This document shows, in pieces, positions 36,470 to 47,950 of a stretch of DNA of 64,000 nt; the stretch's first letter is position 1, and every line of letters begins with the position of its first letter. The translations under genes were made by a program, and so were the position numbers. The notes under the pieces were generated by a model, which ran no database searches, was not told the DNA's origin, and saw only the letters and a list, made by a program, of their open reading frames with translations. Origin of the DNA: Reticulitermes lucifugus (taxonomy: Eukaryota > Arthropoda > Insecta > Blattodea > Rhinotermitidae); the NCBI GenBank assembly GCA_026260175.1, contig JAKCWW010001022.1, positions 19,439 through 83,438 of the forward strand. Reading direction: 5' to 3'.

Positions 36470-37484
36470 TTTAGATTTTAATCTTTCAAGGCAGCAAGCA
36501 GAACTTCTAGGATGAAGAATACTGCAGTGGAACTTGCTGGATAAATAAACAAAATAACCCTGTTCGGAAAGAGGCAAGAAAATGTTTCCTGGCATTGTAG
36601 AATGCAGGATTCTCTTTGGGTCTGTGATGATGTGAATGGCCTGATGGGAGTACTGGGATTTCCACACGGTCCCGAAGAATGGAGACTTTTCTTTGATACA
36701 GCGAAACTAAGTTTGAAAGCTGTTTTGTTACGTAATGGGAACGTCAAAGCATCTATACCTGTTGCCCATTCAAGGTTAAGAAAGAGTCATAAAAAGGCAT
36801 GTCATTCTTACTAAATTCAATTACAATCAACATTGATGGCAGATAGGTGATTGCAATTTTACTCGTACTGCAGAAAGGATAAGAAAATTAATGCTGTTTT
36901 TTAACCCTGTGTGACAGTCGAGCAACAGAAAAACATTACATTATGAAGGATTGGACAACAAGAGAAGATTTTGTTCACTGGAAGCATAATTTTAAGAAGG
37001 CTCCCTGGTGAATCCTGAAAAGGAGATACAGCCTCCACTATATCCTACTTGCTTAGTAACTTTCCAAATCACAGAGATGCCAAACTTTAAAAAACAGTGA
37101 TTTTTCTTGGCCCACAATTTAGAAAGTTGTGTTTGATGAGAATCTCGAAAGAAAATTGAATTGCACTAAATTGTATACGTGGAATTTAATCAAATCATTG
37201 TTCTGTAGCTTTCTGGGCAAAAAAAGAGGAAAATTACACCGAAATACATAAGAAGTCTGCTACAGAACTATCAGTAGTTAGAATACCAGCTGTCATTGAA
37301 TAGCCACTTCTTACGTTCACATCTCAGCTTTCCTGTGCACATAGGAGCCTTTCGTGGCAAACACGGTAAACAGTTTCGTCACGATATATCCAAAATGGAG
37401 CAACTGTGTCAAGGAAAGTGGGATCCGAATAGAATGGGGGATTGCTGCTGGGTTCTTCGTAGGGAAGATGAAACTTCCCATTAA
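36470..37484 (+). pseudogene. Broken copy of an uncharacterised multicopy arthropod protein family
   Basis: Plus-strand pieces in changing frames: DLNLSRQQAELLG (about 36473-36510), then MQDSLWVCDDVNGLMGVLGF, EEWRLFFDTAKLSLKAVLL and RNGNVKASIPVAHS (36602-36770). Remnants of LVNPEK..PPLYP and FLGKKR follow. A clear end reads SHFLRSHLSFPVHIGAFRGK, KQFRHDISKMEQ, CQGKWDPNRMGDCCWVLRRE (37299-37470). The pattern (SIPVAHS, HFLRSHLDFFP, GERFHQDISxME, YQGKW, DYCW.L+RD) is one I recognise from large sets of unnamed proteins in insects and cnidarians. I know no demonstrated function. The high copy number suggests a mobile-element origin. The centre (about 36830-37290) is full of stops and frameshifts, so it is dead. 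Confidence 0.7.
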
Positions 37485-38880
37485 AGTAGAAGGTAACCAT
37501 AAGGTAATAGAACTCAGCATTTTTAAGTAGTAAATTTCTTATTTTATTTGAGTGAGTGCAAAATATGAAAAACTTTTTATATTACAATTATGTTTAATTA
37601 TTACGTTATTAAAAATAATTTATACATATGTTAGCTCTCTCGCCTTTTTTCAAGCTTGAAATATGTGCTTCGTGATTTCAAAACTTTTACTTCTTCAACA
37701 TAAGTTCTACTGTATTAAATTTTGATCAATACACCGCAGATGTTCATTACATACAATCAGTAGGTGCTACTATATTTAGATTATTTTCGTCGTCAGCACA
37801 CCAGATTTTGTAGAAAAACGTCTAATTCATCCCTGTTTTCAGAAAACGAATTAAAAGTTTTGACTAGCCAACTAAATACTTTACCTGTATTCATACAAAT
37901 GTATTATTCAGCCTTAGTTTTTATTATTAACACTACAGCCTATATTGCATACCAAGATATAAATATAATTTCCATCACCCATAAAAGTAACTATCTCGCT
38001 ACTTGGCTTCTTTGCTTACAGGTTAAGAAACGGAAAGTACAATGGTGGCTAAGTGTAAGTATTGGACAATATAGCATGTGTCTATAATTGCTTCTGTCTT
38101 AGAAGTCTCTTCCGCTTTCATTCCCATCGTTTTCCCAGTTACAGTCTAAAGCCTTTAAACTTTAAAGCTTTAATTCAAAATTTTTGGAATTGATTTTAAG
38201 TAAGTTTTACCGCCCCGACATTGGCATTGTTGACAACAAAGTATTATCTTTACTAATACATTAGTAAAAAAAATAGGTGTTATTTATAATGTGGCCCGCA
38301 AGGACCTTTTTCTTTTGATTTGGTTCTCGTGCCCAGAAGGCTGTTCAGCACTTGGTTAAGTTATTCTGGTTTATGGGTTCAGATTTCTTCATTCTATTCA
38401 TTCGGATAAACCTACCCCATCAAATAGACTTTCATTAGTTCTCAAAGAGTTTTCCGCTGATCCCTGGCATTCCGCAATGCTTAGCCAGGGGATCAGCATG
38501 GCTGTTTTGCCTCACCAATTGTAGGAAAATATTTTGTAAGGAATATTTAATATTCTACAATATCTTGTATCTGCGAGAATGGTATAACACTCTGTAGATT
38601 CTGCTCGTTCAAAAACAATTTTTTATTTTCTTTTAGGTTTCTCCAAATCTTAGTTTAACTGTCATTACTGCGTAGAAAATTGTATTTTTGTAATATATTT
38701 TAAAATTAACTTAATAAAAACTTTAGAACTTATGTATCTTGTGTGTAATTATTCAACTTTAAATGTTATATCGATTTGTGTCGTAGAGGTCCACGAGCTG
38801 AGATAATTTGGGGAGGGTGTCTGGAGTATGAATGGGACATTTAAGGGATTAGCGGAATGAAAAAGTTTCGGAACCAAGGG
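37485..38880. other. No gene; long hairpin at 38456-38497
   Basis: AT-rich. The only structure is an inverted repeat with arms 38456-38468 and 38484-38497, thirteen pairs with one bulged base and a 15-base loop. An open frame at 37764-38087 has no recognised domain. Confidence 0.5.
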
Positions 38881-40108
38881 CAATGTTGCTCAAACTTTTT
38901 TACCGCAAACACTAACTTGTTTTGACACCACATTTTCAAAATTATCTCAACCTGTGAATATACGCATCTTAATTTAGAAACATACTTAACATTTTAAAAA
39001 AGTGTACAAATTGCATTTACAAAATTATGCAGAGGCGGTAATGTTATCAGCAGTATTAACAATAAAATTAAGATACGAAAAGCTACAGAAGAAAAGAACT
39101 CTGTTTTGCCTATAATCTGCTCCAGTGTCTCAGACACGCGGTTCGCCAGCTCATTTTTTGTGTCCAGAGCCCTGATCTTACTTTAATTACAAAATTCAGC
39201 CCAACACATAACTTAATAACTTTAGTGTTTATTTGTGTACTTGTAATTTTATTTTACTTAAAAGCCAGAATTTTTGGGAAGGCGTTTTTAAATTCTCCGT
39301 TGTGGAGGGTGATTTCAAACTTCCACCGCGGTGTAAATGATATCTTCGCTGTTCTGAGAGGTTACGTAACTTTGTTTGGTAGTTAGTTACCAACGTTTCG
39401 GGACAATCTATCGGTCCCATCTTCAAGGCTTCCAAGTTTCGGGACCTCTATGTTCAAGGTCAAGCATGAAACTGAATAATTTTATTGTCACCAAAGACAG
39501 GGCAAATATGTTTTAAAATAACTAACTACTGAACCTTCTTGCAGTCGCTTGTTTCATGTTTAAGGGGAGCTTTCCTCCTTTGTTACGGCGTGAAATATTG
39601 TTTTGTTGTACCTTGGTTGAGGAAATGAATCATAGTATTCATTAGTATTGTAAATTATTGTAAACTTAATTACACTTGTTGGGATTACAGGGGTGTCTAT
39701 TACCCCTACAACGACAGAAGGCAGAAGTCAGAAATATTGACTTCTGTCATTTTCAACACACAAGAAAGAACTTCAGTCTCAGCTGTGTTGGAGTGGAATA
39801 TTTTGCTCTCTGTATAAATCTGCTGACATTTCAGTCGCTTTTTATTATAATTGTAAATACCTACATAAAAGTGATAACAAATAATACTACTATTAATAAT
39901 AATAATAATTGGAGTATTGTTAATGTTGTGTTAATTTTAAGTAAGACATTTAACATCCTACTGATGAAAACGATGTGCTGCCAGCCATAATTTTTTAATT
40001 ACTGAACTGGCCCGCCTGCGATTTACGTTCGAGACCCCTGATCTACTCAACGCGCTGACGCATTAGGCACAACTCACGGGTCCGTTGACCTCCGGTTGAG
40101 AAACACTG
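38881..40108 (-). mobile_element. Possible hAT-type non-autonomous element, nested
   Basis: The right end, read inward on minus from 40108, is CAGTGTTTCTCAACCGGAGG. The left end at 38881 is CAATGTTGCTCAAACTTTTT. These share 12 of 15 terminal bases and have the CAGTGTTTCTCAACC look typical of hAT termini. Inside lies a second pair: CAGGGGTGTCTA at 39688 and, inverted, CAGGGGTCTCGAACG ending at 40040. No matching 8-bp flanking duplication was found for either pair, so boundaries are tentative. Confidence 0.35.
39373..39427 (-). mobile_element. Retroelement tail, TTGAAGA/hairpin/GAAAC variant
   Basis: On the minus strand TTGAAGA is followed by a hairpin with GGGAC (39414-39418) paired to GTCCC (39400-39404), then GAAACG. 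A second perfect hairpin follows, with TTGGTA and TACCAA arms. It has the same architecture as the tail at 11700, with the first core base changed from C to T. Confidence 0.4.
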
Positions 40109-40798
40109 CTCTTGACGTCACAGGGTTTCTCGAGTTTCGAGCGCTTAATGTTGAATACGGTGTAACAGAGGTACTTCGTGTTCACTTACGTGTAGCAGTC
40201 AACCCCACTAAAGTCAGGGAAGAAGGTCGATGTATGTTTGGCAATCATGGCGCTCATGACTTTCCGCTCTCTGTCTAAGCTTACAGTCTGCACCCAGTTT
40301 GCACTGTCCTGTATCAGCCAGCCCAACGCGCTTTGTTGCTAGCGTGGTGTGCACGGATTAGCTATACGACTGGAAAAGGTTGTAGAGAATTGCGCTGGAG
40401 GGGGTAGCGCAATACCTCTAGAAGATGTGAAGGGAGTCCCCTTGAGGCTGCTTTTCCTGGTCTGAGCACAGATTCAAGTCTTGCTTAGCGTCGTGTTCCT
40501 GTCTTGTATGTAGGTGGATGACTCATCCCACGTCAAGCAGAATAAAGAGAGGTTTACCACGCACATATTTTTCAGGCCTTCACGGCGGGTGTTGCCAAAA
40601 GTAGGTTTTTGTGTTACTACACCGTGTAGGCAGTTTTCTCCGACGTCTCGGATGAATGTGTTGTCCCCTTCGTCGTTGTAGCCGAATTAGTTTCAACTGA
40701 ATGCTGATGGAGGCAGCATTTCTCCGAATTGTCGGAATAATTTGATTATCCTACAGAGTGTAATAACCCAAAAGACTGTAATTTGGAATTTGTAAGGA
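40109..40798. other. No recognised gene; GC-richer
   Basis: Higher GC than the surroundings. A 60-residue frame (40096-40278) has no recognised domain. It may be part of an unrecognised repeat. Confidence 0.35.
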
Positions 40799-41116
40799 CT
40801 ATCTTCTGCCGTGTATTTTGTGGGACGACGTAACTTTCACGTCAGTCACACAAAATGGGTGACAAAATGTCTTAAGTGCACTTAAGAGCATCTTTATCTT
40901 ATCTAACTTTGATATATAAGGTTCTATTTCCTTCCAATACTTATCCATGCCATTGACCGTTAAAACCCGTAGGTCAGGGCTGTGTAAACTCGAATTGGCG
41001 GAGCCCCTACTGCTCATACAAGTTACAGTTGCTCCAACACTCCCCTCTATTACCATAAACACAGCATAATCTAATGGCCGTGGATCTGTAATACAAGCTG
41101 GTGGAGAGACCAGCAA
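40799..41116 (-). CDS. Unidentified open frame, possible exon
   Basis: A 105-codon minus-strand frame with ordinary protein-like composition: charged and hydrophobic residues alternate (DKYWKEIEPYISKLDKIKML), without the low complexity of most short frames here. Upstream on the minus strand, polypyrimidine stretches ending in TCCACCAG and TTGTATTACAG could serve as splice acceptors just before the frame. I recognise no domain. It may be a terminal exon, a piece of an unknown repeat, or chance. Confidence 0.2.
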   Translation of the reverse strand: MLVSPPACITDPRPLDYAVFMVIEGSVGATVTCMSSRGSANSSLHSPDLRVLTVNGMDKYWKEIEPYISKLDKIKMLLSALKTFCHPFCVTDVKVTSSHKIHGRR

Positions 41117-44100
41117 AAATTAAAGTGCCTAATAAAAATACACAATTCAAAAGCAACTATTTAAACTATAAAAAATTAAACAAACCAAATCATCAATACT
41201 TGCAGGAAAGTGTAGATAATTAGAACAAATATATAAACACAGCAAAAAATATTGTTCCTATATTGAAGAGAGTCTCCACACAGACCAGTAATAACTTGGC
41301 AGTGCTGTTAGGTGGTGGGAATACCTGACCCTTCAAAGTGCAGTGGTAAGTATACGTATCGCCTTCTTTAACAAGCACAAAGCTTTGCATTTCACCGAGA
41401 GAAAATGTTTATATTTTCCGTATACTTCTCTGAAAAAAGAGAGCAATTATTTCTATGAAAAAGATTGACAAATTGGTTTTTGTAATGGAGACAGAGTATG
41501 TTTTCTGGAAAGCAGGGCCTAAATTTGCATATGTCATAGAGATGAAGTTTAGTTTTTAAATGGTTAAGGCATTAGCACGTAAGCCGGATAGAGAGGAACT
41601 GCATTACAAGTACAATCATCCTGTTATCTGTAAGTCATTACTGAATTCCTGAATTACTGCCAGATACTTTAATAGTACAATCGTCCATTGAACTACGATA
41701 GTGTTTCAAAGGGCTTTATAAAGTTACCAATATACGTATTTCCTATTTTTCAGTTACTTGGTCGCTGATAACTGTATATATGTTATTAACATTTGTTAAA
41801 TTAATTTGCCGGACCATTATTCATTTTTCTACGAAAATAAATCAAAATTAACTCTGGGTTAACATTGATATTTTTGATACGTCATTCTGACTTTGGATTA
41901 ATCGTGTTTATAAAACACTATAAAACTTTCCATTACAGACGTACGCTAAAATAATTGTTACTTAATATATCAGTTCTGGGACGTGATCCTGCGTCATGGG
42001 ATACTTATAATTATCTAGAAACTTCGGGAAACAAACACTCAGTGATGCAACTCCACATACCAAAACTGATAACCCATCAGTGCCGCTGCAATAAGCTAAA
42101 ATCTCAATTTTGTTAAATTTTTAATCCAAATCCCTCTGTCCATTACTTTCATTTAGCTAAATTATATCAAACACAAACACTGGAATAAACTCCTACGTAC
42201 TTCCACAAATGTGACAATCACCTTTCTCTTGCTGTATCAATGATACAAGCAAAGAGATTTTGTTGGTATCAGGAAGTTCCGACAATCACAAAAATGTGCA
42301 TTTACTTTTGTGTGTAATTGGCGAAGCTCCCTTCTCTAATACGGTACATAACTCCTTTCTCTAGCAAAATTATTACTATGTAACAGTATTTTATGAAATA
42401 CTCGCTCAATGTTAATATGGAATTTCTTTAATATTAGAAACTTTAAATTCTGTTGCATTCTTCAATTGAAATTCCATCACCTGTAGGTCCCAGCCCGACC
42501 TACAGAACTGGAAATTTATTATTTGTCTGTACTACATTTCCAGTGAGTTCTCCCATTGAACTGCACATAAGATAAATTAGCTACTTTTCACACAGCACTC
42601 TGTACATTAAAAAACACATTTTTAAAGTCACACAGCTTTAGTCATTAAACTGAGATTGATTAAAGAATACTTGTAAAAAATTAAATTATATCCTCACCAT
42701 GACACTCATCTTTCACTGCTTATGCAGGAATTAACTTTCTTTACGTAGAAATAATTAAATTAAAACACGGGATTGGTGGATGTACGTACATATATAACGA
42801 AGAAGAAAGTTTCTGATATTCAATTATCTTTGAAGGGTGGCATAAAATTTATCTCTCTTGTGGGGTCGTGAATGGAGACGTGTTAAAACTAGGGAAGACA
42901 CTTCTAACCAAGTGGGGTTTAGGATTTCTTATTACGAAATTCAGAATTTGTGTACTACAAAAATCCTCTTTGTTACGTCCTGAAAACGTATTCAAATAAT
43001 TTGAAAATTTGCTTCTTTTAGCTCAGTAACTTGTGTTATTAGATCTGGGTTTGCGACACGGATTCGTTACGTGACAATAAAACAAAATTCCTGTGAGAAA
43101 ACGTCGTCGAATACACGTATTTATATTTTAAGTAGTATACAAAGACGAAGATTGTACAGAAATATTGACTTGAATAGTAAATTTAGAATTTATGAAGGTA
43201 AGAACTGGACTGAATTCTCTCACATTCCTCGCCACTAGCAGCGTTTGGTTTCAGCAGTATTAAAACTTCAGTTTCTACTGCAAGAGCGCTAACTTGTGAT
43301 TAACAAACTACATTTTCGCAGTTTTCTACGTTACCATTTTTATACTCTTTTAATATTTGCCGCTTTCAAAAAGTTAAAAAATTGGTAAAGACTGAAGAAA
43401 ATATAGATTAAAACGTAACTGAAACCACTGAAAAGTAAACCATAGGAAAATTTGTTATTCATTTTAATTACTTCAATTTTAGATATCAATGTCATTATTA
43501 TCATTTAAGAGGCTAGAACCTTTGAACTTCTTTCTCACTTTCCCAAATAGTTGCATTAACTATTTATTATGCAGTTGTAAGTATGTGCTTCGCCTGTTCT
43601 AACATTCAGGAAACGCATTTTTCCTAATCAGCATAATTTATGTTTTCCGTGTATAATTATAAGAACAAATACTCATTCTTTTTTGCAAGCACTTGAACCG
43701 ATTGCTCTTGGTAATGGAAGAGCAGCCTTTTTTCTGTGGAGTATAAATTAGACTTTTAAATATTATTAAATTTATTTCATATTTCACAGGCTTGAGTGAT
43801 TACAAACTAAACAATTAAATACCGTAAAATCCGAAATTAATTTTTCGTCATTTCTTTAGATACAAATATAAGTTAAATTGCCACTTAACGAAAATTCAAT
43901 ACAAAAAATATTTTAGATATCCATGGACAACTAATTTTTTTTATCCACCTTCAAGGACAAAACTTTCCGCAGACGGTCGGTGGCGAATAGAACTTTTTAA
44001 ACAAAGAGTGAAATATAGCAAAGAATAACAATTAAAGGACTATACGCATATCGCAGTGCGAAAGTATCTACAACCGTCAGTTTAATTATGTCGAAAGCCG

Positions 44101-44924
44101 GAAGGTTGCCCCAAGGCGTATATTTTATATAAAATTATTTTTCAGTTTTCTCAATTGTTTCTGTGGAAATATTTTTCTTCTTGGTACACATTTAATTTAC
44201 CCTCGAGTTGAGCGCAAAAGGGCGTTGGGTCCTTCATTTAGCGTGTCCATTATTATTGTCTTATTTTAAGCAAAGTTTGGGTGTACCGAAAAAAGTTAGG
44301 ATTTCTCCCCAGTTAAATTTAATCAAAATTCGTTCAAGGGTTCGTGATTTATTTATGCGTAGAGACAGAGATATGCGGAAAATAATAAACACTCTTTGCA
44401 AATTTTCGTTGCGAGGTTGTCATAGAGCATACTCCTAAAAACCGGAACACAAACTATATTAATTTACTTCTACATAATCGATTACTTCAACATTTGTTAA
44501 AAAGGTAGTAATTCTTTGGGGTCGTTTTCCAAAATGACTGCAGTATTTCCTGGTGAAACAGAAATGGAAATGATTTTACAATCAGTTACGTCATACGAAA
44601 TGTCAGACAACAACGATGGCACAGAAACACTCTGTCGTTTAAAATAATGTGTACCATAATATTTGCACTATCACGTACCGCACAAATGGTATAGACACAC
44701 CCGTCTGGTAAGTTGGTGGCGGTTCATAGGATGGAATACTAATTCATGTACCACGCAGCAGCATTCCGTGAAATGTATAACATCGGTGTCTGCATATTTG
44801 ATCAAATAAAGTTAGAGATATCCCTGTGAAAGCCAGTAAGACTTATGGGAAAGTGGAGTTGTAAGTTCACTCATTCGTAAAGATAACACTAGATGGAGCT
44901 GATGGTCAGCTTCGTGCTCCGGTT
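41117..44924. other. No recognised feature; adjacent hairpins at 42481-42544
   Basis: Nearly 4 kb of AT-rich DNA without recognisable genes or repeats. Two 9-bp perfect inverted repeats lie side by side: CTGTAGGTC/GACCTACAG at 42481-42505 and ACTGGAAAT/ATTTCCAGT at 42507-42544. The open frame at 44208-44438 has no domain. Confidence 0.5.
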
Positions 44925-45082
44925 GCTTTAATCTTAGGCAAGGCTATCCTCTTTGGGCCTCACAGCCCTTCTGGGAACTTTGGAGAAGGGAAATCACTTG
45001 CCGCTGCAGGGAATCGAATCACGACTCGTCGGATGCCCGGCCCACATTCCAGTCACTATACACACTACGATACCGTGACTCC
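44925..45082 (-). mobile_element. tRNA-derived SINE (family S3)
   Basis: Read on minus it begins GGGAGTCACGGTATCGTAGTG (decayed box A) and has box B GTGATTCGATTCCCTG. The body reads GGCAAGTGATTTCCCTTCTCC, ending near CCCAAAGAGGATAGCC. No second copy occurs here, but the tRNA-like head is clear. Confidence 0.6.
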
Positions 45083-45629
45083 CATGTTGACCACATGTGG
45101 TTGGTTACTTGCCTTCTGCCCGAAAAAGAAAGGAATCTGTCACCAGAGAGGCCATCTGTGAGCCATTGCATAGTCTGTATTTCAGAAGAGAGCAGACAAA
45201 ATATAAAGCAAAGAGCGAGTTTTATGTACCCTCTGCTTTAATATTTAAAAACGTACTTTTCAAACACAAGGTTTATATATGTTTCATGTCATTCTCATAG
45301 GAAACAGCTTTTTCCCTATACACCTTAAAAAACTGGTCTTTCTAAGTGACACGAAGATTTTTCGGTTAGTTAGGAAATAAAGTTCTATGCATCATGTAGG
45401 TAAACTTCATTCTTAAAATGGTTTGCAGGTTATCCGTATCGCACACCTCTTTACAATCTTTCATTTGTCTGTGAATAAGTAATATTACGTAATTAAGGTA
45501 TCTACATATCTATTCATTGTATGAAAATAATAGCCCCACCATTCGGAAAGTTTCCAATTTTACCGCAAAAACTTTTTAAATAGTCTGCGTTTACTCTTCG
45601 TCATTAAAGTAAAAATTTCACTGTTGAAT

Positions 45630-45730
45630 GACTAAAATTCCTGCTTCCTGCTCGTATGGTCTTGGTTTGAAACCTCGGCCTGGAGATCAGCTTTAATGAC
45701 TAAGAGCTTTCATGACTGGTTTCTGTCTGC
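45630..45730 (+). mobile_element. Possible SINE head remnant
   Basis: Contains TGGTTTGAAACCTCGGCCTGG, which resembles a pol III box B, after CTGCTTCCTGCTCGTATGG. Box A is not recognisable. Confidence 0.3.
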
Positions 45731-47699
45731 CCCTCAATATAAAGTTCAGGATATTGCCTAAAATTAGGCCAGGATCTAGTCTGTCAACATCGTTGCCAGT
45801 TCAGTATTTATTAGGCCATAATCATCTTAGATATCGGCTTTATACTCCTAGAAGCTTAGCTACCAACAACGTTGTTAAATAAACTACGTCTATCATACTG
45901 AATTTCCGCCACTTTTCCCGCCTACAATGAAGCTATAATGCACAAATTTGTTTAGGTATTGTTTTATGTGAGTGCGAATCTTTAGTTCTCTCCGCAATGT
46001 AGGGGAACATGTTGAAGAGGAGAGTATATTTATGTGAAATAAGGTGATAAAATTGAAAGGAAATGATGGCAACATGTGACAAAGTGAGCTATATTAGTAC
46101 AAGCTGTAACATATCTAACTTGCGTTCGGAAAGTGCCCTTGTTCGAGTAACATATGGGGCACCGACTCTTTTGTTTGAGGATTTTCGTGGTGTTCGTCAC
46201 TCATATAGACATAGTGGCATTCCTCATCTTAGACAGCAAAAGCTTCTTCCCACATCCTGCCCAATTCGTTATTCAATAATCAGCCTAAATATCGATGCGT
46301 CATAATGTGAGACGTTGAATAATCCATGAGTAACTGACATAAATGAGGCATTAAAGAGATGAGTTATATATATTCTACAATTTTTTTCGGAAAGCTTCAA
46401 AAATAGACCACTTTGCAAACATGGGCTTTGAAGGGAAGAAGCTATTAAATTTACTTTAGAGAAAAAAAACAGCGGGATGAGGAGAGCATAAAACAGGTTT
46501 GGAATGGGATCCGGTGCATTTCTCTTGTGAAAAGTAAATGAAAATTATATTTGCATTAAAGACGTAAAATTTCTCAACCACCTGAGAGACTATCAGCTTG
46601 TTAAGAAAAACTCTTGCAAAGGGACGTACAGTTACACAGTTACATGCAATCCAATGTTAGGTATAAATGACAGGATGTCTCACAGGGCTCATTTTCCATT
46701 CTTAATTCCCGATATCTCAGGTCATTTCACACGTATCCATGACTATAATTCTAGTCAAATTATGAGGAAAATATTGCACTGTTTATAAGCAACTCACATG
46801 AGATTATAGCATACGTAACACAAGTTTCAAGTTGTCAATATCAGTGTCGTCCCTGCCACAGAATTGTAGGGACTGTACCACCAATTAGGTCGCGACTGGG
46901 TTCTCCCATATTTATTTCAGTTCAGTCGCAGTAATCACAACACTGAATGCAATATATTTGGAGTTACTGATACTGTCATTACATAAAAAATAATTAAGTC
47001 CCGGTAGGTAAGTAAGTCACTGGGTTTAGTGAGGAAACAAAGATGATGACTTTTTTGATTACAATTAGCCTCTGATATGTAAGTGATATTAGCATCGTCA
47101 TTGTATATTCTTATGTGAAGAACCATTGTAGACGCTCTGGCAAGGCGATTAACCACTGCTGTTTTCGACAAGTCAGTCTGTCCGTCTGTCTGCATGGAAC
47201 AAGGCGACATCCACTCGGAAAATTTTCGTGCAGTTACATATTTGGAATTTTTACTATAATTTGTCTATAAATTCCTATTTTGTTTAAAAAAAGACACTAC
47301 ATGAAAGCCTACATATATTTATGCGATTGCTGCTTATAATGAAGATAGTCTGTATCCTCTGTGAGGTACTCACTGAGACCTAACAAAACTGGCTATGTAA
47401 GCATCTCTCATTTTACGGAAAAAGTGCATGAAATACATATCTTTCTTTATAGGACAAGTACAGGAAAAATATATATCCTCATTCATGCGAGACGTAGGAC
47501 AAACCCAATATACCGATGTTCACGAAATAATATGGAAAATAATAGAACCGGAGCCAGGAGAAACCGGTTAAAAATCCAAATATGAGTTATCCCTCGCAAA
47601 AAAAGACAAGTAGTTATTGAGTTTAGACTGCATTGAAAATATTGATAAATAATAAGAGTAATTAAGAACAGGCCGAAGGCTCTAGTATTATTACGTCTA
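45731..47699. other. No gene; weak LINE tail at 46570-46625
   Basis: At 46570-46625 the plus strand (AAATTTCTCAACCACCTGAG, then GCTTGTTAAGAAAAACTC) resembles the post-stop tail of the PLGRPRRR LINE family, but the match is loose. Open frames at 46063-46305, 46935-47210 and 47361-47585 have no recognised domain. Confidence 0.35.
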
Positions 47700-47711
47700 A
47701 GGACAATTCCT

Positions 47712-47938
47712 GGAATTTTTCACTGACATAATCGTTTCGGTCGCACTATGGCCCTGGGGTCGACTCAGCCTCNNNNNNNNNNNNNNNNNNNNNNNNNNNN
47801 NNNNNNNNNNNNNNNNNNNNNNNNNNNNNNNNNNNNNNNTTACCACCTTCATGTACCGATTGTCTAAAAACCTGGGAGCCTCGACCTCCTGGAGCCCTAA
47901 GGCTTGTCAAGGTCTGTAATGGGATTGCTTTACCTTTT
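47712..47938 (+). mobile_element. SINE-like repeat, GGGTCGACTCAGCC family, with target duplication
   Basis: Contains CCCTGGGGTCGACTCAGCC, a gap (47773-47839), TTACCACCTTCATGTACCG, CTCCTGGAGCCCTAAGGC, and ends TGGGATTGCTTTACCTTTT. The TTTACCTTT end resembles the tail of the S1 SINEs. A perfect 12-bp direct repeat AGGACAATTCCT flanks it (47700-47711 and 47939-47950), as expected of target-primed retroposition. It is the longer of two copies in the window. Confidence 0.75.
47773..47839. other. Assembly gap (67 N)
   Basis: A run of N inside the SINE-like repeat; the missing part is presumably the GGTAAAGG..GCCGGTGC block seen at 9176-9329. Confidence 0.99.
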
Positions 47939-47950
47939 AGGACAATTCCT

